The translations under genes were made by a program, and so were the position numbers. From positions 79,690 through 143,689 of the forward strand of contig BPJU01000011.1 of NCBI GenBank assembly GCA_026004775.1: DNA of 64,000 bases, in the 5' to 3' direction. Origin of the DNA: Pirellulaceae bacterium. GTDB taxonomy: Bacteria; Planctomycetota; Planctomycetia; Pirellulales; Pirellulaceae. The notes under the pieces are model-generated. The model was not told the origin of the DNA. It searched no databases and saw nothing but the letters and a program-made list of their open reading frames with translations. Positions 45,007-54,337 of this stretch are shown in pieces (the first letter of the stretch is position 1; each line of letters opens with the position of its first letter).

Positions 45007-45747
45007 ATGTTACTGAACATCTATTCGAAGTATCGCCTGTACGCCTGTCTTGTAATGCTGGCGCACGGGCTGCTGGCCGGCTGCACCTCGATGCGGTCGG
45101 TAATGTTGCACCGCAACGAATCGAACACGGCCTGGGAAAAAACGCGACACCTGCCGGGCGTTCCGATCACGCTGAAAGTCCCGACGCATCTGCAAATTAC
45201 CGTATTAGAAAAACATTTTCTCTCGAAAGACGGCACGCAGTATCACCGCGTGGATCTGCCGGTTCCTGTGCGCCGCGTACAAATGGATTTTCAATACACC
45301 GAGCGCATTTTCACGGTGGACTTCAAACGTCCCGCCGCCGGGACATTGGACCTTAAAGTGCGTTTTAGAAACGACCAACAGTATTTTGAACAGATCGAGC
45401 AGCGGGTGATCGACCAAACGATTCAGGACGTGGCCAAACTGATCGGCGCCATTGCCCCGCGCGGCCTGGCCCCGGCCGTGGCCGCTTCCGCCGTACCGCC
45501 CGACCTGGTGGAGATCGAATCGGTAGTGGCTGTCGGTTGGTTCGAACTGGACGACCCGGCTTTCGAACAACAAGTCGCTGCCTTTTTGCACTGCCATCTG
45601 AACCAGGCTCACGATGCCTGGGTGGTGCCGCCCGGAGTCGAGTCACCTCGCCGGGTTCCCCTGATCGACGAAAACCCGCATCCGGTGCCGCTCTGCCCGC
45701 CGCCTGTGCTGCCCGCCCCGACTGATGATTGGACACACGGCAAGTAG
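45007..45747 (+). CDS. putative lipoprotein of unknown function
   Basis: A 246-residue protein with a lipoprotein signal: a hydrophobic core ending in LLAGC (Cys near 21). The rest is soluble, with a Pro-rich C-terminus (PPPVLPAPTDD) and no recognised domain. GGAGG lies 7 nt before ATG 45007. It stands alone, with 200 bp upstream and 170 bp of AT-rich sequence downstream. It is probably tethered to a membrane facing the periplasm. Confidence 0.75.
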   Translation: MLLNIYSKYRLYACLVMLAHGLLAGCTSMRSVMLHRNESNTAWEKTRHLPGVPITLKVPTHLQITVLEKHFLSKDGTQYHRVDLPVPVRRVQMDFQYTERIFTVDFKRPAAGTLDLKVRFRNDQQYFEQIEQRVIDQTIQDVAKLIGAIAPRGLAPAVAASAVPPDLVEIESVVAVGWFELDDPAFEQQVAAFLHCHLNQAHDAWVVPPGVESPRRVPLIDENPHPVPLCPPPVLPAPTDDWTHGK

Positions 45748-45918
45748 TGCGATAATCAGCGGCGTTTAGAAAAGGAAATTTCTTCAATACCCCAAGAAAA
45801 ACACGAAAACGAAGCAGAATGACAATTACAATGAAAGAGTCAGTCGTTAAGCATGTTTGGGAATTAGAAACAGATGCCCGAGTTCTGCTCGGTAGGGCAT
45901 GCTTTTCTTGTAACGAAT

Positions 45919-46968
45919 ATGGCTAAGAGACGAAAGAGCAAAGCGACCCGCCGCCGGCCGGCAAGCTCTTCTGGTAGTGCACGCAGTTTACCGGCACAAG
46001 GGCAACTACGACCGGTATCGGTCCCGCCCGAGGTGGCCTATGCTCGTGCCGAGTGGGTATTCGAGCAACATGCCGAGCGATTGGCCAGGATCCCCGGAGT
46101 ACTTTCAGTCGATATCGGGCTGCGTTATCAAGCGCATCGCCCCACCGGTGAATTCGCCTTGCGGGTGCATGTCGCCCGGAAGCTGCCTCGGACGCAGTTG
46201 GGGGAACAATTGATACCGTCGCAAATCGACGGCGTGGTGGTGGACGTGATCGAACGCAGCTACGCGCTTTCTCGACAAGATCCAGCCATGGGATTCCCAG
46301 CAACTCCCGCCCCACCCGGTGCCAGGGCGCCGTGGCTTGCCCCTGAGGAGTTCCCCGAATGGTTTGGGACGGCGGCTGTGGCGGTGCGCGACGTGCTTCA
46401 GCCCGAGGCGTTACACGTGGTGACCTGCGCGCACGTGGTGGCGGGGCGGCGGCACGTAGCGGAATTGGATAAGGCGCCGGTCGCTATGCAAGATGCCAAC
46501 GGTCGCTACATCGGCGCAAGTCTGCCGGGACGCTGGTATCTGGACCCTGCCTTGGATGTGGCTTTGGTCCGACTGGATGGCGAGATTACCGATTTTTGTG
46601 AAACTTTGCCTGAGGCTCGCAGCATTGGGCGACTGACCCACCGGGACATCATCGATCGGATAGCGGTGTGGAAGACCGGAGCCCAGACCGGTTGGTCGAT
46701 CGGGCAGGTCGAATCGGTTCGCTCCTTGCCGATCCCGATCCGCATGCCCGATGGCTCGATCGTGATGGCCACCCATCAGATACAGATTCGGGCAGCCGAT
46801 GGCCGCCGCCAGTTCGCCGCTCAGGGCGACAGCGGCGCCGCCATCCTGCGTTCCACGCCGGAAGGTGTTCCCGAGTGGGTAGCGGTACTGCGGGCGGTCG
46901 ACAGCCGCGGATTTGCCATCGCTTGCCATGCGGAACGGGCGGCTGCACGCTTGCAGGTCGTTTTGTAG
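45919..46968 (+). CDS. trypsin-like peptidase domain protein without signal peptide
   Basis: A 349-residue protein. The N-terminus (MAKRRKSKATRRRP) is strongly basic with no signal peptide. Residues about 45-125 form a domain (IPGVLSVDIGLRY, VARKLPRTQL) like the N-terminal part of NAL1-type proteases. A chymotrypsin-fold domain follows with a complete triad: His172 (TCAHVV), Asp213 (LDVALV) and Ser305 (QGDSGAA). It is probably cytoplasmic or exported by an unusual route. ATG 45919 starts the basic segment; no start has a clear ribosome site, and 45874 is the alternative. Confidence 0.75.
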   Translation: MAKRRKSKATRRRPASSSGSARSLPAQGQLRPVSVPPEVAYARAEWVFEQHAERLARIPGVLSVDIGLRYQAHRPTGEFALRVHVARKLPRTQLGEQLIPSQIDGVVVDVIERSYALSRQDPAMGFPATPAPPGARAPWLAPEEFPEWFGTAAVAVRDVLQPEALHVVTCAHVVAGRRHVAELDKAPVAMQDANGRYIGASLPGRWYLDPALDVALVRLDGEITDFCETLPEARSIGRLTHRDIIDRIAVWKTGAQTGWSIGQVESVRSLPIPIRMPDGSIVMATHQIQIRAADGRRQFAAQGDSGAAILRSTPEGVPEWVAVLRAVDSRGFAIACHAERAAARLQVVL

Positions 46969-47141
46969 CCCGGGCCCAAAGTGCCCGGCTCACCAGACGT
47001 TTTCCCCGGTAGCCAGCCGAGCGGCTTTCGGGACGCCGGGTGGCCGCGCCCCGCTGTGCGGCCCGGTCTGAACCGTCGCGTTGGAATGAACCGTCGCGTT
47101 TGAAAAGACGAACTACGACGGTGTTGCAAAAGGAGATGGCC

Positions 47142-48041
47142 ATGCACGGATGCATCCGGCGCAGCCGATGGATCGCTTTCCTGCTGTGGACTTTACTCGC
47201 GGCAGCTTGTCATCATTCGCTCCATCACCGGCCCGTCGAGCCACGGGTACCGGCCACGATGGCCGAAGTTTTCATCAGCGGCCATGTACGCAGCCCGGGA
47301 CGGCAAGCCTTTCCTGCCGATGGGCGTTTGACGTTGGGACAAGCGATCGCAGCCGCGGGCGGTCCGGCAATCGATACGGCCCAACTCTGGATCGCACTCC
47401 GCCGCGGCAGCAGTCCCTGGACGCATACCACTTACCTACCCGGCTGGATGGCAGACCGCGACCTGGCTGCCGATATCCCTCTGGCTTCCGGCGACGAAAT
47501 CCGGGTGATCGGCCACCAGGAAACCAACCTGGCGTTCGACAACGCCCAGCTTGTCGGGTCCATCGCCAACGGCGAACCGTTTTACCTGGGAGGTTCGGTG
47601 GCACGTCCCGGCGTGCGTTTTATCGGGCAACCGACAACCACCTTGGCCACTGGACCGACCCGAGGTTCCCATAATCTTGGCCAAGGCCAGCCGACCACGC
47701 GGTTGTCGGACGTGCTGTACCACGCGGGCGTCGGACCGGATGCGCAGATCATGCTTCTCAAGCGGCGGACGGTCTCCGGGGCAAGCTTCGACTTTTTCGT
47801 CTTCCCGCTGTATGATCCCCGATCGGTCCAACTGGCCATGGACTCGGTGCTGGTGGCCCAGGACGAGCTTTCGTTCGGCCCGCTGACGTTATCGCCGCTG
47901 TTGGTGTCGGCGTTTGTCGAACCGTTGGCTCGCGGCTCAGTAGCCGCTCCGGCAAAATCTTTGGACAGAGTGCTGCCACCTTTCGTAGAATGGAAAAGCG
48001 GGTGGATGGAACGGCTCCACGTAAAGGGTGACAATAATTAG
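47142..48041 (+). CDS. SLBB-domain lipoprotein, polysaccharide-export-like
   Basis: A 299-residue predicted lipoprotein: hydrophobic signal then LLAAAC. Two segments fit SLBB (soluble-ligand-binding beta-grasp) repeats: ISGHVRSPG with LTLGQAIAAAGG, and LGGSVARPGVRFIG further on. SLBB proteins of the Wza class form outer-membrane channels for polysaccharide. AAAGGAG lies 6 nt before ATG 47142; an ATG at 47136 abuts that motif. No glycosyltransferase or Wzc-like gene is close. It is 69 bp upstream of the next gene and could lead the long ExbB/ExbD operon. Confidence 0.78.
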   Translation: MHGCIRRSRWIAFLLWTLLAAACHHSLHHRPVEPRVPATMAEVFISGHVRSPGRQAFPADGRLTLGQAIAAAGGPAIDTAQLWIALRRGSSPWTHTTYLPGWMADRDLAADIPLASGDEIRVIGHQETNLAFDNAQLVGSIANGEPFYLGGSVARPGVRFIGQPTTTLATGPTRGSHNLGQGQPTTRLSDVLYHAGVGPDAQIMLLKRRTVSGASFDFFVFPLYDPRSVQLAMDSVLVAQDELSFGPLTLSPLLVSAFVEPLARGSVAAPAKSLDRVLPPFVEWKSGWMERLHVKGDNN

Positions 48042-48110
48042 CCGTTCGTGTAATCCTGGTCGATTCGTGGCTTGATTTGCGCCTGTGCGCGCCAGGGAGT
48101 GTAAACGGCG

Positions 48111-48596
48111 ATGACGCTCCAGCCCTATTTTGATCATCGCCCGGCGGATGCCACGTCCGAACCGCTGGCATCGGGGATGATTACCATTTGGGCTCTGGCA
48201 CAGTTGGCCGCCAGGGCGCTGGCCGGCCTGGTACCGCCGCCGGAGGAATTGAGTTGTGAGGCCAAAGCGATCCTGTTCGCGGCTCGCCAGCGCGGCATGC
48301 TCGAGATCAAAGGCAGCAATGCCGCATTCGAACGATCCGAGCGGCTGCTGGCAGTGCACGTCGAACAGGACGAAGAGCTGGCGATCTGTTTCCGTAGCCG
48401 CCGGAACCCGCGCTTTACGATTCGCTGCCTGGAAGGCTTTCGGCAACTGTGTGCGGCCGGTTTGGTGATGCATCATTTTTCGAGTGAGTTCTCCTTGACC
48501 GAAGCCGGTTTTCGGGAGGCGGCTCGTGTAGGGCAAGAAGAGGTCCAAGCGATCCTGGACGAGGCATCGGTGGATGGCACGACACTTGTTCCTTAA
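48111..48596 (+). CDS. hypothetical protein, first gene of the ExbB/ExbD operon
   Basis: A 161-residue soluble protein with no signal peptide or recognised domain. The C-terminal part (FSLTEAGFREAARVGQEEVQ) looks like a helix-turn-helix or winged-helix segment, which is only an impression. It overlaps the next gene by 23 bp, so the pair is translationally linked. Codon use matches its neighbours. Confidence 0.6.
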   Translation: MTLQPYFDHRPADATSEPLASGMITIWALAQLAARALAGLVPPPEELSCEAKAILFAARQRGMLEIKGSNAAFERSERLLAVHVEQDEELAICFRSRRNPRFTIRCLEGFRQLCAAGLVMHHFSSEFSLTEAGFREAARVGQEEVQAILDEASVDGTTLVP

Positions 48597-49767
48597 CCGG
48601 CTAAACCAGACTGGTGAGCGCCGCAGCTTGCCAGGCGCATTGGCTGCCACAGCCGGTCGCAATCGACGCGGTGTTCGACTTGGGCACCTGCTGCTTTGGG
48701 GAATCGGTTGCATCTGGCCGCTGGTTTGTCCGGCGATGGCGGCGGACCGCTTGATTTTGCGCAACTTGGAAGTGATAACCGGCCGCACGGTGGTTTCGTT
48801 CGATGAAAACGGCGTGCGTCTTGATAACGGCACGCTGCTGGGCTGGGACGAACTGGAAGGCGGGTCGGTCGCCACGAAGCAGGATGAATTCCAGCAGATG
48901 ATCCGCGACGTGGGAGAACCGCTTTTCCGGATAAGGCAGCGCCTGTTGGTCGGCGACGTGGGAAGTTTGGATCAGCCAAGTGAACTGCTTTGGCCGCGTT
49001 ATCGCACCAGCCGTGGTCCGGTGGCGTATCGAGTGGCGATCTGTTTAGCCTGGTCACGGATCGCTCGGGGCCAGCGCGAGCAGGCGGTGGTGCCGGTGGT
49101 TTGGGCCATGGAAGCTCGACGCGCCATGTCCGGGTGGCCCGCCGAAGCCTGGCAGTTGCCGGGCCCGAGGCAACCTCGGTGGGATCCGCAGACCGGGCTG
49201 TTACTGGAGTTATTACCGGTGGCTTGGCAACCGGAGGCCGCCGGGCAGGTGTTGGACGAGTTGGGGGCAACTGTGGGACGCATGCAACGTCCGCTGCCCC
49301 TGGCTGCTCGCATTTACTACGCCACCTTGGCGTCCGCTGCCGGGCAGTTTGAGCGCGCCGCCAACGCTCTGGATTCGTCCGAGCCGCAACTAGCCTGGTG
49401 GCGCGGGCTCATCGAACTGGAGCAGGCGTTGGCCGAAGGACGCCAAGCAGCCGCAGCCCAATGGCTTTCGACCCAGTGGCCGGCCACGAGCGGTCCGATG
49501 CGGGTCGCCGCCTTGTTCGGCTTGGGACGCTATTACTCAGCACAGCAGGATCGTCAAGCCGAACGGGGACTGTTGTTGTTAGTACGTCTGGCTGCCGAGC
49601 GCCAATCGAACGACGATCCGGAGCCTGCGGCAGCCGCTTTGTTCGCCGTAATGAAACGGTTGGAAGAACTGGGAGATGCGGCGGGCAGTGCTCGCGTTCA
49701 CGTAGAAATCCTCACCCACTTTGCCAACACCCGCGCCGGCCGGCAACTGGCGGCCGGAAGGCCTTGA
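48574..49767 (+). CDS. exported TPR-like protein of the ExbB/ExbD operon
   Basis: A 397-residue protein. A long basic N-terminus is followed by a signal peptide (LLLWGIGCIWPLVCPAMAA, about 39-57) and a short beta segment with LILRNLEVITGRTVVSFDENGV. Then come helical repeats typical of TPR domains (from about 150), ending near 390. It lies 16 bp before exbB. Periplasmic TPR proteins next to ExbB/ExbD probably assist complex assembly or bind cargo; that is inference. Confidence 0.75.
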   Translation: MARHLFLNRLNQTGERRSLPGALAATAGRNRRGVRLGHLLLWGIGCIWPLVCPAMAADRLILRNLEVITGRTVVSFDENGVRLDNGTLLGWDELEGGSVATKQDEFQQMIRDVGEPLFRIRQRLLVGDVGSLDQPSELLWPRYRTSRGPVAYRVAICLAWSRIARGQREQAVVPVVWAMEARRAMSGWPAEAWQLPGPRQPRWDPQTGLLLELLPVAWQPEAAGQVLDELGATVGRMQRPLPLAARIYYATLASAAGQFERAANALDSSEPQLAWWRGLIELEQALAEGRQAAAAQWLSTQWPATSGPMRVAALFGLGRYYSAQQDRQAERGLLLLVRLAAERQSNDDPEPAAAALFAVMKRLEELGDAAGSARVHVEILTHFANTRAGRQLAAGRP

Positions 49768-49783
49768 ATGAAAGTCTTCGCCC

Positions 49784-50731
49784 ATGATCAGACTCGACGC
49801 CACACATGCAAGTTACCATGATACTCGATCCGCCGGCCCAACGGCTCCTGCCGCCGCCTCGGCAAATGGTCTTTCCTTTCCGCCGCAGGGCGATCGGTAT
49901 TCCGGTATTGCGGTACATCGTGTGCGGGAACGGATCGGATACCGATTGGGCATCTGGCTGTTGTGCAGCACGATGCTGGTGTTGGCGGTCGCTGACAGTA
50001 GAGCCCAAGACTTGCCGGATGTGTCGCCCTCGTCGGTCAATGGCACCGCTGAGGCCGGCGAAGGGGGCTCAGGCTCAGCGGACAGTTCTACCGGGACAAT
50101 GCCGCAGAGCCTGTTCGACTATCTTTTGCTCAGCGGGGTGTGCGGCGCGCTGATCGTCGTGTGCTCCGTGATTTCCTTGGGGCTCGTGTTCGAACATCTG
50201 CTGACGATCCGGCGGGGCGTGTTGATGCCTGATGAGCTGGTAGACGAGTTGGACGAGTTGATCCGCAAGGGGAAACTGGACGACGCCATGGAAAAATGCC
50301 GCGAATCACCGTGTCTTTTCACCAACGTCGTCCTGGCGGCGCTGGAGCGGTACCGGACCTCGGAATTCGGTTTTGCCGAATACCGTGCCGCAGCGGAAGA
50401 GGCGGGCGAGGAGCAGACGGCACGACTCTACCGCAAGACCGAAGCACTCAATGTGATCGGAGCCATCTCGCCGATGCTGGGGCTGACCGGTACGGTGCTG
50501 GGGATGATCAAGTCGTTCAACACCATCGCGGCTACCGGCGGCACGGCTCGGCCGGACCAATTGGCCGCCGGCATCAGCGAAGCGCTGATCACCACCTTGA
50601 TGGGATTGTTTGTGGCTATCCCGACCATGGTCTGTTTCAGTTATTTCCGCAACCGAATCGACTCGCTGGTGGCCGAAGCCGGCCGGCGCATCGAACAAGT
50701 GCTCATGCCGTTAGGCAGGCGAATGCGATGA
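49784..50731 (+). CDS. ExbB/TolQ/MotA-family proton channel subunit
   Basis: A 315-residue inner-membrane protein. The family core is clear: a membrane helix near 108-130, the cytoplasmic loop with AMEKCRESPCLFTNVV, and two C-terminal helices with IGAISPMLGLTGTVLGMIKSF and ITTLMGLFVAIPTMV. The first 75 residues include a signal-peptide-like stretch (GIWLLCSTMLVLAVADSRAQ), an N-terminal extension not found in E. coli ExbB. With ExbD it forms the motor that uses proton motive force to energise TonB-like partners. It is 20 bp upstream of the first exbD. Confidence 0.9.
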   Translation: MIRLDATHASYHDTRSAGPTAPAAASANGLSFPPQGDRYSGIAVHRVRERIGYRLGIWLLCSTMLVLAVADSRAQDLPDVSPSSVNGTAEAGEGGSGSADSSTGTMPQSLFDYLLLSGVCGALIVVCSVISLGLVFEHLLTIRRGVLMPDELVDELDELIRKGKLDDAMEKCRESPCLFTNVVLAALERYRTSEFGFAEYRAAAEEAGEEQTARLYRKTEALNVIGAISPMLGLTGTVLGMIKSFNTIAATGGTARPDQLAAGISEALITTLMGLFVAIPTMVCFSYFRNRIDSLVAEAGRRIEQVLMPLGRRMR

Positions 50732-50751
50732 AACACGAATAGACACACGCC

Positions 50752-51165
50752 ATGCGGCTGCGAAAACGCTCACCCAGTACTATCCTGGCACTGAACATGA
50801 CACCGATGATCGATGTCGTGTTTCTATTGCTGATCTTTTTCATGACCGTCTCGCAAGTTTCCAAGCTCCAGCGAGAACCGATCCAATTGCCGCAAGTCGA
50901 ACGAGCCGAAGAGCAACAATCGGCCGAGTTGACCATCAATGTGCGCCAGGATGGCACCATCCTGCTTGCCGGAAAACCGGTGGCCTCCGAGGAACTTGCC
51001 AGGGAGCTAAGTCGGATGAAGAACCGTGCCGGCGGTGATCCGAGCCGCCTGCGCGTATTGATACGCGCCGACGAGCGTTCGGCCAGCCGCACCGTGAACG
51101 AATTGGTGACCGGATTAAGTTCGCTCGGCATCCAGGCCGTGCGCATTGCCGTGGAAGTTCCTTGA
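50752..51165 (+). CDS. ExbD/TolR-family protein (first copy)
   Basis: A 137-residue single-pass protein. The motif MTPMIDVVFLLLIFFM contains the essential proton-carrying Asp. The periplasmic domain follows, with LTINVRQDGTILLAGKPV. It pairs with ExbB. A second, different ExbD follows 35 bp downstream, suggesting a hetero-oligomeric motor as in some planctomycetes and proteobacteria. Confidence 0.92.
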   Translation: MRLRKRSPSTILALNMTPMIDVVFLLLIFFMTVSQVSKLQREPIQLPQVERAEEQQSAELTINVRQDGTILLAGKPVASEELARELSRMKNRAGGDPSRLRVLIRADERSASRTVNELVTGLSSLGIQAVRIAVEVP

Positions 51166-51200
51166 ATAGAGAAGTTCCTTGAAAGATTTGACCCGTCACG

Positions 51201-51626
51201 ATGAAACTCAGCCATCTTCGCCGCACCCGGAATCGCCCCGAGTTGATGATGACCAGCATGATCGACGTCGTGTTTTTATTGCTGATATATTTCATGACAA
51301 CTACTACCACCTGGCTTCCGGAACAAGAACTTGCTTCGTCGATCAAGGTCGAACGCACCGGCGGACAATCCGCCCAGCAGGATGTGCGACCGCTGGTCAT
51401 CGACGTCGTACCAACCGGCTCGGGGTTCGCCTACCGTGTGGGCTTGCGCGAGATAAATAGCATTGACGAGCTTCGCCAGGTGGTCCATTTGTATCCGAAC
51501 AAGACGTCCGGGGCCTTCGTCCGCGTCGATGACCGGGTGCCGTTCGGGATGGCCGCCCAGGCAATTCATGTTTGTCGAGAAGCCGATTACCTGCCGGTGT
51601 CGTACATACCGCTTCGGGAGCCGTAG
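51201..51626 (+). CDS. ExbD/TolR-family protein (second copy)
   Basis: A 141-residue protein with the helix MMTSMIDVVFLLLIYFM, again carrying the conserved Asp. The periplasmic part differs clearly from the first ExbD, so this is an old duplication. It ends 2 bp before the giant TPR gene, so translation is coupled. Confidence 0.9.
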   Translation: MKLSHLRRTRNRPELMMTSMIDVVFLLLIYFMTTTTTWLPEQELASSIKVERTGGQSAQQDVRPLVIDVVPTGSGFAYRVGLREINSIDELRQVVHLYPNKTSGAFVRVDDRVPFGMAAQAIHVCREADYLPVSYIPLREP

Positions 51627-51628
51627 CC

Positions 51629-54310
51629 ATGTTCCAGGCGGGTCGCCGCCGCCGTTGGCGCGTACGCACGATCGCCGATCGTCGGCTCAGCCTGCCAGTG
51701 CCGCGGGTTTTGGTAGGTCGGGCTGGTAACGGACAGGTGAGCTCGTGGCACTGCGCCCTGTTGTGGGCGCCGGCAACGGTGTTCCTTGCCGCCGCTTGCC
51801 TGTCGCTCGCCGTCCAAAGCCAAGAAAGCGATACCCGCTCAGCGCCTACAGCCGAAAGTTCATCGAACGACGCCCTGCTGGAGGCGTATCTGAAACGGCT
51901 GGGTGTTACGCGCCTGGAGATCGCCTATTGGGAGGAACGTCTGGAGTCGGCGGGGGCGAGCCGGAAAGTGACGATCGCGCGACGCCTGGCCGACCTGTAC
52001 GTGGGCCGATTGATCGAATCGGCCGTGTCCGACGATGACTACCAGCAGTGGATGAAGCGGCTGGAACGGCTGCTGGATGAGATACCCGAGGCACGCACGC
52101 CTGCTGTGGAGCTGGTATTGTTGGAGGCCGAATACCGGCGAACCGAAGCCATCATCGGCCAGTGGCTGTCGCAACCCGCCCAGGAAGCGGCTCGGACCGA
52201 GGCCCAGAAGATACTGCCGCTTTTGGTAGGTCGCCTTCAAGAAAAGCGACAGGAATTGGAGCGTTTGGCTGACGAAGCTGTGCGGCGTTGGGAGGCAGCC
52301 GACAGCGACCCGCAGACCGAACGGCAGATGATCGAGGCTCAGACCCTGGCAGCTCGGGCTACGTATTACACGGCTTGGGCTTCGTTGTACGCCGCACTCT
52401 TACAGGAACCGATAAATCGACCGCTTCTTGAGCAGGCGACGTCACTTTTTACCAAACTGCTCGGTTTGGAAAACGAAAAAGACTTGGCGGGTCTGGACCC
52501 GACGCTGTTGGGACTGGAGTCGCCCTGGCGTGCTCGTGCGGCGTGTGGGTGGATGATGTGCCGTGCGGCCCTGGGTGATCGGCAATCCGCCGAGCGAGCC
52601 TGGCAATGGATCCGCCAGGCGGCTGTCGGGGCGGTGCGTGAGCAGGCTGACTACTGGTTCACCCAAGCACTGGTGTGGGCGGGCTGGTGGAAAGAATTGG
52701 CTTCGTGGGCCGAAGAGCGTCTTATTGCTCCGTCGGCAGATACTCTCCAGGGAAAAACCGCGTTCTTCGTTGGGCTGGTGCATGCGGCGCATTTTCCGAA
52801 GAGCCCGCCGCCGGCCGACATCCAGAAACGTCTGGTGGCGGTAGGTGTCAAGGGTTTGATTCATCTGCGTCAATGGCCGGCGCTGAAACATTTGGCGGCG
52901 CTTTACGATCTTGAGCTTCCCATGGACGCCGGGTTTCCGGTGGCCTGGTGGCAAGCGCAACAGCGGCGTGCCGAGGCTGACAAGACCGCGCGTGCCGAGG
53001 ACTATCGTGCTGCGGCCGATGCCTATCGGCGTGCTTTGGCGCTTGCCGGTCGCGACGACGATCCACGCGCCGTGGCTCAATGCCGACACGAACTGGCCTG
53101 GTGCTTGTACCGTGCCGAGGATTACACGGAAGCGGCCAAAGTGTACTTGGAGGCGGCCGAGGCGTTGCGGCGCGCCGGCGACGACCAGGCCGTGCACGCC
53201 GCGTGGATGGCCGCCGTCTCGATCGAAAAAGGTTTTCCGGACCCCCGCGCCGGCGAACAATTACAACAGGTGGCAGCCTGGTTGCGCCGCGAATATCCGC
53301 AACATGAACTGACGCAGCGAGTCGAGTTTCTCGTGGAGAAACAATACACGCAACAGCTTCCCTTGGAGGAACAGATCCAGCGGCTGGAGCGGATGGCAGC
53401 GACCGACCCCAACTACCCGATTGCTTGCTGGGAAGCTGCCGGTTTGCGGTACCGGCAGTGGCAGCAGGCACCGGCAGAGCAGAAGCGAGAACTGGGGCGA
53501 GCGTTCGTTGCACGACTTCAGTCGGTGCTGCCGTCGATCGAAGGGAGATTGTCCAGCGAGCAGCGGTTCGGCCTGTACATGATGCTGGTCAAAGTGGCCG
53601 CACAATCCGACCAGCAACAAGCCGCCCAGGATGCCCTGGCGAGACTTGAGCGATTCTGGTCGCAGTGGAGTGGCGACCAGCGGGCCGAGCTTCGCTACCA
53701 GCAACTCCAATTGGCGCGCGCTTCCAAGAACCAGGCCGAGGTAGCCAAGTTGGGGCGATGGTTTTTGGAGCAGGGCAGGGCAAGTCGGTTCGAAGCAGCC
53801 GCCCTCTCCGTAGCAGCCAACGCTTTGGATCCCGCAGCCACCGAGGAGCACAAGCGGTTGCTGTACGACATTTATGGACGGCTGGTCGAGCTGTGGGGGA
53901 ACGATCCGGCACGCTGGACCACGGACCGCAATGCTCACGCAGCGGCCGCCAGGCGGGCCGCGCTGGCTTGGGAATTGGGCTTTGAGGACGAAGCAGGCCG
54001 GTGGTACGATGCGCTGCTCGAGGCCTATCCGCGGGAGCGCGCCTACCTGCGCGCAGCCGGATTGCTGGCTTTCCAGAAAAAGCAGTGGGAACGATCGCTT
54101 CAGTGTTGGCGGACGCTGCTGGCCGGCACACCAGTCGGCAGCGACGCGTGGTACGAAGCCAAATACTATCAATTGCGCTGTTTGTTGGAGATCGATCGCA
54201 CGGCGGCACGACAGGTGTGGCAGGAGTTCAACATAGTCGCCCCAACCGGCGGCACGGCGGCTTGGCAGGAAAAGTTCCGGCAGCTTCAGCAACAATTCGC
54301 TGCACCGTAA
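51629..54310 (+). CDS. giant exported TPR protein
   Basis: An 893-residue protein with an Arg-rich N-terminus, one membrane or signal helix (about 44-66, ALLWAPATVFLAAACLSLAV), then almost continuous helical repeats with TPR-like spacing (for example YRAAADAYRRALALAGRDDD near 450). It is probably anchored in the inner membrane with the repeats in the periplasm. It starts 2 bp after exbD. The size and position suggest a scaffold for the ExbB/ExbD motor or its cargo; no enzyme domain was seen. Confidence 0.8.
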   Translation: MFQAGRRRRWRVRTIADRRLSLPVPRVLVGRAGNGQVSSWHCALLWAPATVFLAAACLSLAVQSQESDTRSAPTAESSSNDALLEAYLKRLGVTRLEIAYWEERLESAGASRKVTIARRLADLYVGRLIESAVSDDDYQQWMKRLERLLDEIPEARTPAVELVLLEAEYRRTEAIIGQWLSQPAQEAARTEAQKILPLLVGRLQEKRQELERLADEAVRRWEAADSDPQTERQMIEAQTLAARATYYTAWASLYAALLQEPINRPLLEQATSLFTKLLGLENEKDLAGLDPTLLGLESPWRARAACGWMMCRAALGDRQSAERAWQWIRQAAVGAVREQADYWFTQALVWAGWWKELASWAEERLIAPSADTLQGKTAFFVGLVHAAHFPKSPPPADIQKRLVAVGVKGLIHLRQWPALKHLAALYDLELPMDAGFPVAWWQAQQRRAEADKTARAEDYRAAADAYRRALALAGRDDDPRAVAQCRHELAWCLYRAEDYTEAAKVYLEAAEALRRAGDDQAVHAAWMAAVSIEKGFPDPRAGEQLQQVAAWLRREYPQHELTQRVEFLVEKQYTQQLPLEEQIQRLERMAATDPNYPIACWEAAGLRYRQWQQAPAEQKRELGRAFVARLQSVLPSIEGRLSSEQRFGLYMMLVKVAAQSDQQQAAQDALARLERFWSQWSGDQRAELRYQQLQLARASKNQAEVAKLGRWFLEQGRASRFEAAALSVAANALDPAATEEHKRLLYDIYGRLVELWGNDPARWTTDRNAHAAAARRAALAWELGFEDEAGRWYDALLEAYPRERAYLRAAGLLAFQKKQWERSLQCWRTLLAGTPVGSDAWYEAKYYQLRCLLEIDRTAARQVWQEFNIVAPTGGTAAWQEKFRQLQQQFAAP

Positions 54311-54337
54311 CCAGCAGTATCAGGGCCGAGGCTGGCG

